5,844 nucleotides of DNA from positions 5,474 through 11,317 of the forward strand of contig DXWE01000042.1 in the NCBI GenBank assembly GCA_019417045.1. Reading direction: 5' to 3'. Source of the stretch: Oscillospiraceae bacterium (lineage in GTDB: Bacteria > Bacillota > Clostridia > Oscillospirales > Acutalibacteraceae). Below the pieces are notes generated by a model, which saw nothing but the letters and a program-made list of their open reading frames with translations, searched no databases and had not been told where the DNA came from. Both the position numbers and the translations under genes were made by a program. How positions within the stretch are numbered: position 1 is the first letter of the stretch; each line of letters opens with the position of its first letter. Of the stretch, positions 1 to 5,844 are shown piece after piece.

Positions 1-2110
1 CCCGCCGTACCGGGATCCCGGTCAACGCCGAGATCATCGCCGTGGCCATCGCAATACCTGCGGACGGCCCGTCCTTCGGCACCGCCCCCTCCGGCGCGTG
101 GATGTGGATGTCCTTGGTCTTATAAAAATTCGGCTCGATGTTCCATTCTCTCGCGTGCAGCCGCACATAGCTGATCCCGATACGTGCCGACTCCTTCATC
201 ACATCCCCGAGCGAGCCGGTCAGCTCGATCTTGCCGGTGCCCTCCAGCACCGCCACCTCGACAGGCAGCAGCTCGCCGCCCACGCTCGTCCACGCGAGCC
301 CGTTCACCACACCGACCTCGTCCGCCTTCTGCGGGAGATCGGGCTTGAACCGGCGCGGGCCCAGAAACTCCTCCAGCCCCGTCACCGTGACACGCCTGGC
401 CTCGCCCTCCACGATCCGACGCGCCACCTGCCGGCAGATCTTGCCGATCTGCCGCTCGAGCGTGCGCACACCCGCCTCCCTCGTGTAGCCGTCGATCAGC
501 TCGCGCAGCGTCTCGTCCGGGAACCGCACCTGCCGAAGTGTCAGGCCATTTGCCTTTACCTGCTTGCGCACCAGATGTTCCTTGGCGATGTGCAGTTTCT
601 CCTCGGCCGTATAGCTGCCCAGCGGGATCACATCCATCCGGTCAAAGAGCGGCGCCGGAATAGCGGACGCGTCATTCGCCGTGGTGATAAACAGCACCTG
701 CGACAGGTCAAACGGCAGTTCCACATAGTGGTCGACAAACTTGGTGTTCTGTGCGGTATCCAGCACTTCAAGCAGCGCGGAGGAGGGATCGCCCCGGAAA
801 TCGTTGCCCATCTTGTCGATCTCGTCGAGCAGGATCAGCGGGTTCTGGCACCCGGCCTGTTTGACGGCCGTCAGGATCCGGCCCATCATCGCGCCGATGT
901 ATGTTTTCCGATGGCCCCGGATATCCGCCTCGTCCCGCACGCCGCCGAGCGATACACGGGCATACGGCCGGCCCATGGCCCGCGCCACCGACCGCGCAAT
1001 CGAGGTCTTCCCCACGCCGGGAGGCCCGACAAGGCAGATCACTTGCCCCTGTACCTTCGGGGAGAGCTGACGCACGGCCAGGATCTCCAGAATCCGGTCC
1101 TTGACCTTCTCGAGCCCATAGTGGTCGCGGTCGAGCACCTGTTTCGCACGCCGGATATCCACCGTCTCCTTCACAAACTTGCCCCACGGCAGGGAGAGCA
1201 CCGTGTCCAGGTATCCCCGCACCACCGTGGCCTCATGGTTACCCGGCGGCATCTTGGCGAGCTTGTCGCACTCCGCAAGCAGCTTTTCCTTCGACTCCGT
1301 GTCCAGCGACAAGGCATTGATCTTTACACGATAGGCGTCCGCCTCCTCCAGCGGATTGTCTGATTCGCCGAGCTCTTCGGCGATCGCCTTCATCTGTTCG
1401 CGGAGATAGTAGTCCTTCTGGTTGTCGTCCATCTGCTCCTGCACCCGCTGGTGGATGTCCCCTTCCAGCCGCAGGATCTCACATTCCTTCTCCAGCTGCA
1501 ACAGCAGCATCTCCAGCCGCTGGGCCACCGACAGGGTGGAGAGCAGCTTCTGTTTTTCCTCCGCCGCCAGCGGCAGGTTGGCGCCGAGGATATCCGACAG
1601 GCGCCGCCCGTTTTCCTCCTCTTCCACCGCCAGGCAGGCCTCTTTAGAGAGCTTGCCATAGAGCTCCGCATACTGCACAAAGCTCTCCTTCACGCTGCGT
1701 ACCAGCGCCTCGCCGCGCAGCGGATCGCGCACCTCCCGCTCGAGGCACTCGGTCACGGTCACCAGAGCAAACGGCTCGGCTTGCAGCGCGGTGACCACCC
1801 GCGCCCGGTAGATCCCCTCCACCATAACACGCAGCCCTTCCCCGGGCAGCCGCAAAATCTGGCGGATTTTCGCCACCACCCCGACCGGATACAGGTCCTC
1901 CATCGCCGGGTCCTCATCCTGCATCCGGCGCTGGGTCACGAGGAACACGGTCTGGTCTACCTCCATCGCATGGGTCAGCGCAGCGACGGATTTCTTTCGC
2001 CCGGCATCGAAGTGCAAAACCATCTCCGGAAAAACCACGAGCCCCCGCAAAGCTAGCAGGGGCAGGGTTTTGATGCGGGCCACTCGTTTTTTGATCGTTG
2101 TCGTTAACAT
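1..2110 (-). CDS. lon: ATP-dependent protease Lon (LonA type), 3' end missing
   Basis: Lon is a cytoplasmic homo-hexameric AAA+ serine protease that unfolds and degrades misfolded and regulatory proteins. Translating the minus strand from the ATG at 2110 gives 703 codons before the left window edge. Domains in order: a LON N-terminal substrate-binding domain (about residues 15-210, opening LPLLALRGLVVFP); a helical linker with NQKDYYLREQMKAI (about 230-245); an AAA+ module with Walker A GPPGVGKTS ending at Lys368, Walker B LILLDEID (DEID at 429-432) and a conserved Arg at 491 in LFDRMD; and an S16 protease domain from about 595. The catalytic serine lies in PKDGPSAG at Ser683, close to E. coli Ser679. 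The catalytic lysine and C-terminus lie outside the window. The start is supported by GAGGG at 2118-2122, 7 nt upstream. The gene begins 25 nt after the clpX stop, so it is probably co-transcribed with clpX. Several usually conserved ATPase residues differ (AMMGR at 407-411, DTAQN at 451-455). The reading frame is intact, with no frameshift. Confidence 0.97.
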   Translation of the reverse strand, partial: MLTTTIKKRVARIKTLPLLALRGLVVFPEMVLHFDAGRKKSVAALTHAMEVDQTVFLVTQRRMQDEDPAMEDLYPVGVVAKIRQILRLPGEGLRVMVEGIYRARVVTALQAEPFALVTVTECLEREVRDPLRGEALVRSVKESFVQYAELYGKLSKEACLAVEEEENGRRLSDILGANLPLAAEEKQKLLSTLSVAQRLEMLLLQLEKECEILRLEGDIHQRVQEQMDDNQKDYYLREQMKAIAEELGESDNPLEEADAYRVKINALSLDTESKEKLLAECDKLAKMPPGNHEATVVRGYLDTVLSLPWGKFVKETVDIRRAKQVLDRDHYGLEKVKDRILEILAVRQLSPKVQGQVICLVGPPGVGKTSIARSVARAMGRPYARVSLGGVRDEADIRGHRKTYIGAMMGRILTAVKQAGCQNPLILLDEIDKMGNDFRGDPSSALLEVLDTAQNTKFVDHYVELPFDLSQVLFITTANDASAIPAPLFDRMDVIPLGSYTAEEKLHIAKEHLVRKQVKANGLTLRQVRFPDETLRELIDGYTREAGVRTLERQIGKICRQVARRIVEGEARRVTVTGLEEFLGPRRFKPDLPQKADEVGVVNGLAWTSVGGELLPVEVAVLEGTGKIELTGSLGDVMKESARIGISYVRLHAREWNIEPNFYKTKDIHIHAPEGAVPKDGPSAGIAMATAMISALTGIPVRR

Positions 2111-2117
2111 GGATTCG

Positions 2118-2122
2118 CCCTC
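2118..2122 (-). promoter_or_regulatory. Ribosome binding site of lon
   Basis: GAGGG on the minus strand lies 7 nt before the lon ATG, inside the 25-nt gap after clpX. It is weaker than the clpX and tig sites. It fixes the lon start at 2110, which also places the LPLLALRGLVVFP opening of the LON domain at the expected distance from the N-terminus. Confidence 0.7.
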
Positions 2123-2135
2123 ATCGGCAACAGCC

Positions 2136-3440
2136 TTACGCCGTTACCTTTCGATGGGGATTGCGCGCCTTCACCGGCGGTTTCACCTTCACCGGCTTGC
2201 GGTCCGGATTGACCACCAGCTCGGGCTTGGCGCCCTCGGTCACGCAATCCTTGTGAATAATGACTTTTTCAATCGTGTGGTCGGAGGGGACTTCAAACAT
2301 CAGCTCGGTGAGCAGCCCCTCCATGACCGACCGGAGCCCACGCGCACCGGTATTCAGCTGCAGCGTCTTTTCCGCCACCGCCTTCAGTGCGTCTTTGGTG
2401 AACTCCAGCTGCACGCCGTCCAGCCCGAACAGCTGGGTGTACTGTTTGACCAGCGCGTTTTTCGGCTCGCACAGGATCTTCACCAGCGCGTCCGCCGTCA
2501 GCGGCTGCAAGGTGGTGATGATCGGCATACGGCCGACCAGCTCCGGGATCAGGCCGAATTTGATCAGATCCTGCGGCACCAGCTGTTCATACAGCTTCTC
2601 CCGCTCCTTGTCCTGCTTGGACATCACCGTGTTGCCAAATCCGAGCGAGCCGGCCGCCACACGCTTTTCGATCGCCTTTTCAATCCCGTCGAACGCACCG
2701 CCGAGAATGAACAGGATATTGGTCGTATCGATCTGGATGAACTCCATCTGCGGGTGCTTGCGGCCGCCGGTCGGCGGCACGTTTGCCACCGTGCCCTCGA
2801 GGATCTTCAGCAGCGCCTGCTGCACCCCCTCGCCGCTCACGTCCCGCGTGATGGAGGGGTTCTCGCTGCGGCGGGCGATCTTGTCGATCTCGTCGATATA
2901 GATGATGCCGCGCTCCGCACGCTCCACGTCCCCATCCGCGGCCTGGATCAGGCGCAGCAGGATGTTCTCCACATCCTCGCCGACATATCCCGCCTCCGTC
3001 AGCGTGGTCGCATCGGTGATCGCGAACGGCACGTCGAGAATCCGGGCGAGCGTCTGGGCAAGCGCCGTCTTGCCGACCCCCGTCGGCCCGAGCAGCAGCA
3101 CGTTGCTCTTGCCGATCTCGGTCTCGCTGCTGGCGCCGTAGTAGATCCGCTTATAGTGGTTATACACCGCCACCGACAGCGCAATTTTCGCCTTATCCTG
3201 CCCGATGACATATTCATCGAGCCCCTCTTTGATCTCCTTTGGCTTGGGCAGCCGGAACGGCACTTCTTCTGCCGGACGGCGGCGACTCACGGTGCCGTCC
3301 TCGTCGAGCACCGCCTGACACAGCTCGATGCACTCGTTGCAGATATACACACCCGGCCCCGCAATCAGCCGCTGCACCTCGTCCTGCGTCTTCCCGCAGA
3401 AGGAGCAGCACACGAGACGGGTATCCTCATTTTTCGGCAT
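2136..3440 (-). CDS. clpX: ATP-dependent Clp protease ATP-binding subunit ClpX
   Basis: ClpX is the cytoplasmic hexameric AAA+ unfoldase that recognises substrates such as ssrA-tagged proteins and threads them into ClpP. The 434-residue length is near the family norm. In order, the protein shows: an N-terminal C4 zinc-binding domain with Cys12, Cys15, Cys34 and Cys37; Walker A GPTGVGKT at 118-125; the pore-loop motif GYVGEDVE at 151-158; Walker B IIYIDEID ending at 186; the RKH loop at 227-229; the ClpP-docking loop as LGF at 266-268 (IGF in E. coli); the ELVGRMP arginine-finger motif with Arg304; and the sensor-2 GARGLR motif with Arg370. The C-terminal tail of about 30 residues is basic and proline-rich. 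The start is set by GGGAGGTGA just upstream. The gene begins 33 nt after the clpP stop, as expected for one operon that makes both halves of ClpXP. The frame is complete and ends in TAA. Confidence 0.99.
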   Translation of the reverse strand: MPKNEDTRLVCCSFCGKTQDEVQRLIAGPGVYICNECIELCQAVLDEDGTVSRRRPAEEVPFRLPKPKEIKEGLDEYVIGQDKAKIALSVAVYNHYKRIYYGASSETEIGKSNVLLLGPTGVGKTALAQTLARILDVPFAITDATTLTEAGYVGEDVENILLRLIQAADGDVERAERGIIYIDEIDKIARRSENPSITRDVSGEGVQQALLKILEGTVANVPPTGGRKHPQMEFIQIDTTNILFILGGAFDGIEKAIEKRVAAGSLGFGNTVMSKQDKEREKLYEQLVPQDLIKFGLIPELVGRMPIITTLQPLTADALVKILCEPKNALVKQYTQLFGLDGVQLEFTKDALKAVAEKTLQLNTGARGLRSVMEGLLTELMFEVPSDHTIEKVIIHKDCVTEGAKPELVVNPDRKPVKVKPPVKARNPHRKVTA

Positions 3441-3446
3441 CCACTG

Positions 3447-3455
3447 TCACCTCCC
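3447..3455 (-). promoter_or_regulatory. Ribosome binding site of clpX
   Basis: GGGAGGTGA on the minus strand is a near-perfect match to the 16S rRNA 3' end. It lies 6 nt before the clpX ATG and inside the 33-nt clpP-clpX gap. It settles the start at 3440, and the zinc-finger cysteines then fall at the usual distance from the N-terminus. Confidence 0.85.
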
Positions 3456-3473
3456 TACGGATGGTACGTCCTC

Positions 3474-4058
3474 TCACCGCTTGTCGATCACCCGGTCCAC
3501 CAGGCCGTACTCCATCGCCTGCTGCGCGGTCATCCAGTTGTCGCGGTCGGTATCCTTCTCGATCGTCTTGAGCGACTGACCAGTCATCTCGGACAGCAGG
3601 GTGTTCATCCGGTTGCGGATAAACAGGATATGGTCGGCCTGGATCTTGATGTCGCTCGCCTGGCCTTGCGTGCCGCCGAGCGGCTGGTGGATCAGGATCT
3701 CGCTGTTCGGCAGTGCCAGCCGCTTGCCCTTGGCGCCGGCCGCAAGCAGGAACGAACCCATGCTCGCCGCCATACCCATGCAGATGGTGGACACGTCGCA
3801 TTTGATGTACTGCATGGTGTCGTAGATCGCCATGCCGGCTGAGATCGAGCCGCCGGGGCTGTTGATGTACAGATGGATATCCTTGTCCGGATCCTGCCCT
3901 TCCAGGTACAGCAGCTGCGCCACCACGACCGACGCACTCGCGTCGTTGACTTCGTCGCACAGCATCACGATCCGGTCGTTGAGCAGCCGGGAGAAAATAT
4001 CGTAACTGCGTTCGCCGCGGTTGGTCTGTTCCACGACATAGGGGACGAGACTACTCAT
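3474..4058 (-). CDS. clpP: ATP-dependent Clp protease proteolytic subunit ClpP
   Basis: ClpP is the serine peptidase that forms a double-heptamer barrel and hydrolyses unfolded chains delivered by ClpX or ClpC-type unfoldases in the cytoplasm. The 194-residue protein has the family's normal length. The catalytic triad is complete: Ser99 in GMAASMGS, His124 in EILIHQP, and Asp173, the second Asp of DTDRD (matching E. coli Ser111, His136 and Asp185 by spacing). The oxyanion-hole segment INSPGGS is at 65-71, and the handle-helix motif QGQASDI is at 131-137. The N-terminus LVPYVVEQTNRGERSYDIFSRLL matches the axial-loop region typical of housekeeping ClpP, with only a very short propeptide, if any. 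A purine-rich Shine-Dalgarno lies upstream. The gene sits between tig and clpX, the classic tig-clpP-clpX order. It ends in TGA and the frame is intact. Confidence 0.99.
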   Translation of the reverse strand: MSSLVPYVVEQTNRGERSYDIFSRLLNDRIVMLCDEVNDASASVVVAQLLYLEGQDPDKDIHLYINSPGGSISAGMAIYDTMQYIKCDVSTICMGMAASMGSFLLAAGAKGKRLALPNSEILIHQPLGGTQGQASDIKIQADHILFIRNRMNTLLSEMTGQSLKTIEKDTDRDNWMTAQQAMEYGLVDRVIDKR

Positions 4059-4065
4059 ACTGCAT

Positions 4066-4072
4066 CTTCCTT
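4066..4072 (-). promoter_or_regulatory. Ribosome binding site of clpP
   Basis: AAGGAAG on the minus strand precedes the clpP ATG by 7 nt. An ATG 9 nt further upstream in the same stretch reads into TAG after three codons, so 4058 is the workable start. Confidence 0.75.
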
Positions 4073-4097
4073 TCGCCGTTGTTCCGATGTCTTAGCT

Positions 4098-4124
4098 AGT
4101 ATAGACGGGAGAGAGGTGTCTTAA
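4098..4124 (-). promoter_or_regulatory. Possible clpP promoter in the tig-clpP spacer
   Basis: On the minus strand TATACT (4103-4098) matches the sigma-A -10 consensus TATAAT at five of six bases. The best -35 candidate, TTAAGA (4124-4119), is poor and lies only 15 nt upstream. A start near 4090 would give a leader of about 30 nt before clpP. The -10 box overlaps one arm of the inverted repeat in the same spacer. The -10 is clearly seen, but promoter activity is an inference. Confidence 0.3.
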
Positions 4125-4132
4125 TCCCGTCT
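4103..4132 (-). repeat. 8-bp perfect inverted repeat (hairpin) after tig
   Basis: AGACGGGA (4103-4110) and TCCCGTCT (4125-4132) are perfect complements separated by a 14-nt loop. The hairpin starts six bases after the tig stop codon in the transcript. It is followed by AUACUAGC rather than a U-run, so it is not a standard intrinsic terminator. It could slow RNA polymerase, protect or process the tig 3' end, or be an operator-like palindrome for clpP. The repeat is seen directly; its role is not known. Confidence 0.5.
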
Positions 4133-4138
4133 CCCACA

Positions 4139-4312
4139 TTATTCCGCCGGTTTTTCCTCGGCTTTCGGGGCCGCTTTCTTCTTTGCAGCCGGCTTCTTGG
4201 CCGGCGCCTTTTCCGCGGACGCGTCGGCAGCGGCCTCTTCCGACTTCCCGGCTTTCTCGGCGGTCTTCTTCGCCGCCGGTTTCTTCGCGGCGGCCTTCTT
4301 GGCCGGCACCGC
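4139..4312 (-). other. Histone-H1-like low-complexity tail of trigger factor (coding)
   Basis: This is the C-terminal extension of tig, residues 424-480 plus the stop. It alternates Lys-Lys pairs with Ala and Pro, has an acidic Glu/Ala/Asp patch in the middle (about 448-453), and contains two copies of AKKPAAKK. The composition resembles bacterial H1-like proteins and tails. The region is probably disordered and strongly basic, which could strengthen contact with rRNA or other nucleic acid. That role is inferred from composition only. Confidence 0.8.
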
Positions 4313-5581
4313 GTGTTCCTTCACAAAATTCATGGCCTTTTCGACCTCGAGGTCCTTCCTCAGGGCCTTTTCCTCGATCGCGGCCTTCACCTGCTCGACC
4401 TCCATCTGATACTGGTCGGCCAGCTTCTTATATTCCGCCTCCAACTCCTCGTCGCTCGCAGAGAGGTTCTCCAGCTGCGCGATCTTCTCGAGCGCGAGCC
4501 GCACCTTGACCTGTTTCTCCGCCTGCTCGCGGTAGCCCTTGCGGAACGCGTCCTTGTCCATACCGGTATACTGCAGGTACATCGACAGCTCAAGGCCCTG
4601 CATGCGCAGACGGTTCTCGAAATCACGGACCATGTCGTCCACGGCGTTTTCAAACATCGCCTCCGGGATGTCCGCCTGCACCAGCCCGGCCAGCGCGTCC
4701 GCCACCGCGGCGTCAAACGCGCGCTCCGCCTCTTTTTCCTTTCTCTCCTCCAGCTTTTTGCGCAGATCCGCCTTCAGCTCATCGAGCGTGTCGAACTCGC
4801 TGCAATCCTTCGCAAACTCATCGTTGACCTCCGGCAGCTCCCGGGTCTTGATCTCGTGCAGCTTGCACTGAAAGACCGCCGGTTTGCCCGCGAGCTCCTT
4901 GGCGTGGTACTCCTCCGGGAAGGTCACGTTCACTTCGAACTCCTCTTCCGGCTTTTTGCCGACAATCTGCTCCTCAAAGCCCGGGATGAACTGGCCGGAG
5001 CCGAGGACGAGCGTGTGGTTCTCCGCCTTACCGCCCTCAAACGGCTTCCCGTCCTGGAACCCCTCAAAGTCGAACACCACCGTATCGCCGTTTTCCGCCG
5101 CACGGTCCTCCACCGTCACCAGCCGGGACTGCTGGTTTTGCAGCTTCTCGATCTCGGCGTCCACCTCTTTGTCCGTGACCGCCTCCACCGTCTTCTGCGC
5201 GGCGATTCCCTTGTACCCGTCGATCGTCACCTCCGGCTTCACGGTGATGACCGCTTTGAAGGTCAGGCCGTCCTTGCCGACGGACACCACGTCCAGATCG
5301 ATCTTATCCTGCACGAACTCATAGCCGCTCTCGGCGATCGCCTGGTCGAGCGCGTCCGGGTATACCGCATTCATCGCGTCCTCATAGAAAAAGACCGCGC
5401 CATACAGCCGCTCCACCAGATGACGGGGCGCCTTGCCGCGCCGGAATCCGGGCACGTTGATCTTGCCGATCTGCCGGCGATACGCCTTTTGGACCGCCTC
5501 TTCAAACGTCTGCGCGTCCACTTCCACTTCCAGCTCCACGCGGTTCGCCGCATCGGTCTTGGTTGCCTGTTTCAAACTCAT
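4139..5581 (-). CDS. tig: Trigger factor with Lys/Ala/Pro-rich C-terminal tail
   Basis: Trigger factor is the ribosome-bound chaperone and peptidyl-prolyl isomerase that shields nascent chains at the exit tunnel. The 480-residue protein has the N-terminal ribosome-binding domain with the signature GFRRGKAP at 45-52. It then has an FKBP-like PPIase domain (about 160-245, with NGDTVVFDFEGF and FIPGFEEQIVG) and the helical C-terminal chaperone domain, which contains MYLQYTGMD. The body ends near residue 423, the usual family length. About 57 further residues (nucleotides 4312-4139) form a low-complexity tail of roughly 16 Lys, 22 Ala and 6 Pro, with AKKPAAKK at 432-439 and again at 461-468. The start at 5581 was chosen because GGGAGGAAA sits just upstream and the product then begins like other trigger factors. 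The frame stays open to an ATG at 5662, but that would read through the promoter. The gene is first in the tig-clpP-clpX-lon series, downstream of its own likely promoter. Confidence 0.98.
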   Translation of the reverse strand: MSLKQATKTDAANRVELEVEVDAQTFEEAVQKAYRRQIGKINVPGFRRGKAPRHLVERLYGAVFFYEDAMNAVYPDALDQAIAESGYEFVQDKIDLDVVSVGKDGLTFKAVITVKPEVTIDGYKGIAAQKTVEAVTDKEVDAEIEKLQNQQSRLVTVEDRAAENGDTVVFDFEGFQDGKPFEGGKAENHTLVLGSGQFIPGFEEQIVGKKPEEEFEVNVTFPEEYHAKELAGKPAVFQCKLHEIKTRELPEVNDEFAKDCSEFDTLDELKADLRKKLEERKEKEAERAFDAAVADALAGLVQADIPEAMFENAVDDMVRDFENRLRMQGLELSMYLQYTGMDKDAFRKGYREQAEKQVKVRLALEKIAQLENLSASDEELEAEYKKLADQYQMEVEQVKAAIEEKALRKDLEVEKAMNFVKEHAVPAKKAAAKKPAAKKTAEKAGKSEEAAADASAEKAPAKKPAAKKKAAPKAEEKPAE

Positions 5582-5586
5582 GTGTG

Positions 5587-5595
5587 TTTCCTCCC
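5587..5595 (-). promoter_or_regulatory. Ribosome binding site of tig
   Basis: GGGAGGAAA on the minus strand lies 5 nt before the ATG at 5581, with GGAGG at an 8-nt spacing. This decides against the longer in-frame start at 5662. Confidence 0.85.
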
Positions 5596-5642
5596 ACAGC
5601 CGGGCATACCGCCCGTTTTTCACTTCCGGACAAATTTCTTTC

Positions 5643-5672
5643 AGTATATCACAAACCGGCAAAAAATGCCAG
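5643..5672 (-). promoter_or_regulatory. Likely sigma-A promoter of tig (extended -10)
   Basis: On the minus strand TGATATACT (5651-5643) is an extended -10: a TG dinucleotide, one base, then TATACT. A fair -35, CTGGCA (5672-5667), matches TTGACA at four of six bases with an 18-nt spacer. Transcription would start near 5635, giving a leader of about 55 nt before tig. The stretch is AT-rich against a GC-rich background, as expected of a promoter. It probably drives tig and, by read-through, clpP, clpX and lon. The boxes are seen; activity is inferred. Confidence 0.6.
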
Positions 5673-5689
5673 CAAAACTTGACCTCGAT

Positions 5690-5705
5690 ACATAAAATTT
5701 TATGT
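5690..5705. repeat. 16-bp perfect AT-rich palindrome upstream of the tig promoter
   Basis: ACATAAAATTTTATGT reads the same on both strands. It overlaps the stop codon of the phosphoesterase gene and lies 17 nt upstream of the proposed tig -35 box. Its position suits a dimeric regulator's operator or an UP-like element. It lacks the GC-rich stem of an intrinsic terminator. It matches neither the CIRCE nor the CtsR consensus. Function unknown. Confidence 0.5.
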
Positions 5706-5844
5706 GACCAGCACCGGGCAAAAGCCCAGGCTGTCGCCCGAGATCAGCCGCCACTCGATCCCGTCGAACATCCCGTTCACCGCCCGCCGGATCCCGGCGC
5801 CGTGGATGTGCCCGTAATAGCAGCGGGTCACCCCTTCCTCGTGC
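5700..5844 (-). CDS. Calcineurin-like metallophosphoesterase, C-terminal end only
   Basis: Only the last 47 residues are in the window; the rest lies beyond the right edge. The visible part contains CYYGHIHG, the GHxH metal-ligand motif found near the C-terminus of calcineurin-like phosphoesterases, whose two histidines bind the dinuclear metal centre. It then ends DGIEWRLISGDSLGFCPVLVT before a TAA stop, which resembles the closing beta strands of the fold (substrate unknown). It has the same orientation as tig and sits just upstream of it, an arrangement I associate with Clostridia. The tig promoter lies after its stop, so it need not belong to the same transcript. No clear terminator follows it. 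The family call rests on one motif and the context. Confidence 0.75.
   Translation of the reverse strand, partial: HEEGVTRCYYGHIHGAGIRRAVNGMFDGIEWRLISGDSLGFCPVLVT

Noticed and set aside
98..1363. 421-codon open frame on the plus strand opposite lon
   Set aside because: It is a mirror of the lon reading frame with a composition typical of antisense frames and no recognisable motif.
2070..3842. 590-codon open frame on the plus strand opposite clpX and clpP
   Set aside because: It is antisense to two clearly conserved genes and spans the gap between them. The protein is rich in Arg, His and Leu with no recognisable domain, as expected when GC-rich third positions remove stops from the opposite strand.
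3427..3960. 177-codon minus-strand frame overlapping clpP in another phase
   Set aside because: It lies within clpP in a shifted frame, has unusual composition, and conflicts with a fully conserved ClpP frame with an intact catalytic triad.
5601..5620. CGGGC-ATACC-GCCCG followed by TTTTT on the plus strand, like a small intrinsic terminator
   Set aside because: The stem has only 5 bp and no plus-strand gene ends upstream of it. On the minus strand the U-run is on the wrong side, so it is at most a small leader hairpin ending 5 nt before the tig Shine-Dalgarno.
5582..5662. Longer tig start at 5662, adding 27 residues
   Set aside because: The added stretch covers the -10 box and leader, has no good ribosome binding site, and does not resemble a trigger factor N-terminus. 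The start at 5581 has GGGAGGAAA at good spacing.
5658..5670. GGCA/TGCC mini-hairpin that might end the phosphoesterase transcript
   Set aside because: The stem is 4 bp with a loop of five bases and no following U-run on the minus strand. It overlaps the tig -35 region, so a terminator call is not supported.
5667..5686. CtsR-like half site GGTCAAG upstream of tig
   Set aside because: CtsR operators are tandem heptads (GGTCAAA-type). The second heptad here, TGCTGGC, does not match, so one half site is taken as chance.
4313..5695. 460-codon open frame on the plus strand opposite tig
   Set aside because: It is an antisense shadow of tig that also runs through the tig leader and promoter. It shows no domain or convincing product.

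Overview
The window is a compact protein quality-control cluster read entirely from the minus strand. In transcription order it holds the 3' end of a calcineurin-like metallophosphoesterase gene, then tig (trigger factor), clpP, clpX and lon. The phosphoesterase is cut by the right window edge and lon by the left edge. The DNA is GC-rich, with G/C dominating third codon positions. Strong Shine-Dalgarno sequences (GGGAGGAAA, AAGGAAG, GGGAGGTGA) precede the genes. The order phosphoesterase-tig-clpP-clpX-lon and the strong ribosome binding sites suggest a member of the Firmicutes, most likely a high-GC class Clostridia lineage such as Oscillospiraceae/Ruminococcaceae. That placement is an inference from gene order and composition, and I cannot name a species.

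Layout from right to left, as transcribed: 5844-5700 is the last 47 codons of the phosphoesterase. 5699-5582 is the only sizeable intergenic region. It carries a 16-bp perfect AT-rich palindrome, a good extended -10 promoter and a leader of about 55 nt. 5581-4139 is tig, with a histone-H1-like Lys/Ala/Pro-rich tail that most trigger factors lack. 4138-4059 is an 80-nt spacer with an 8-bp inverted repeat and a possible clpP promoter. 4058-3474 is clpP. After a 33-nt gap, 3440-2136 is clpX. After a 25-nt gap, lon starts at 2110 and runs off the left edge just after its catalytic serine. No stretch over 300 bases lacks a gene. I see no tRNA, rRNA, CRISPR array, insertion sequence or other mobile element.

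The genes cover successive steps of protein fate. Trigger factor meets nascent chains at the ribosome exit tunnel. ClpX unfolds tagged or misfolded proteins and feeds them to the ClpP barrel, and Lon is a second, self-contained ATP-dependent protease. The short gaps from clpP to lon suggest one transcript. The tig promoter, and perhaps a second one before clpP, would drive it. No CIRCE element and no complete CtsR operator is visible, so heat-shock control through those repressors is not supported here.

This is mostly a conserved housekeeping region and I found no new system. The points most worth a second look are the trigger factor tail, several substitutions at usually conserved positions in the Lon ATPase domain, the palindrome before the tig promoter, and the hairpin/promoter overlap before clpP.
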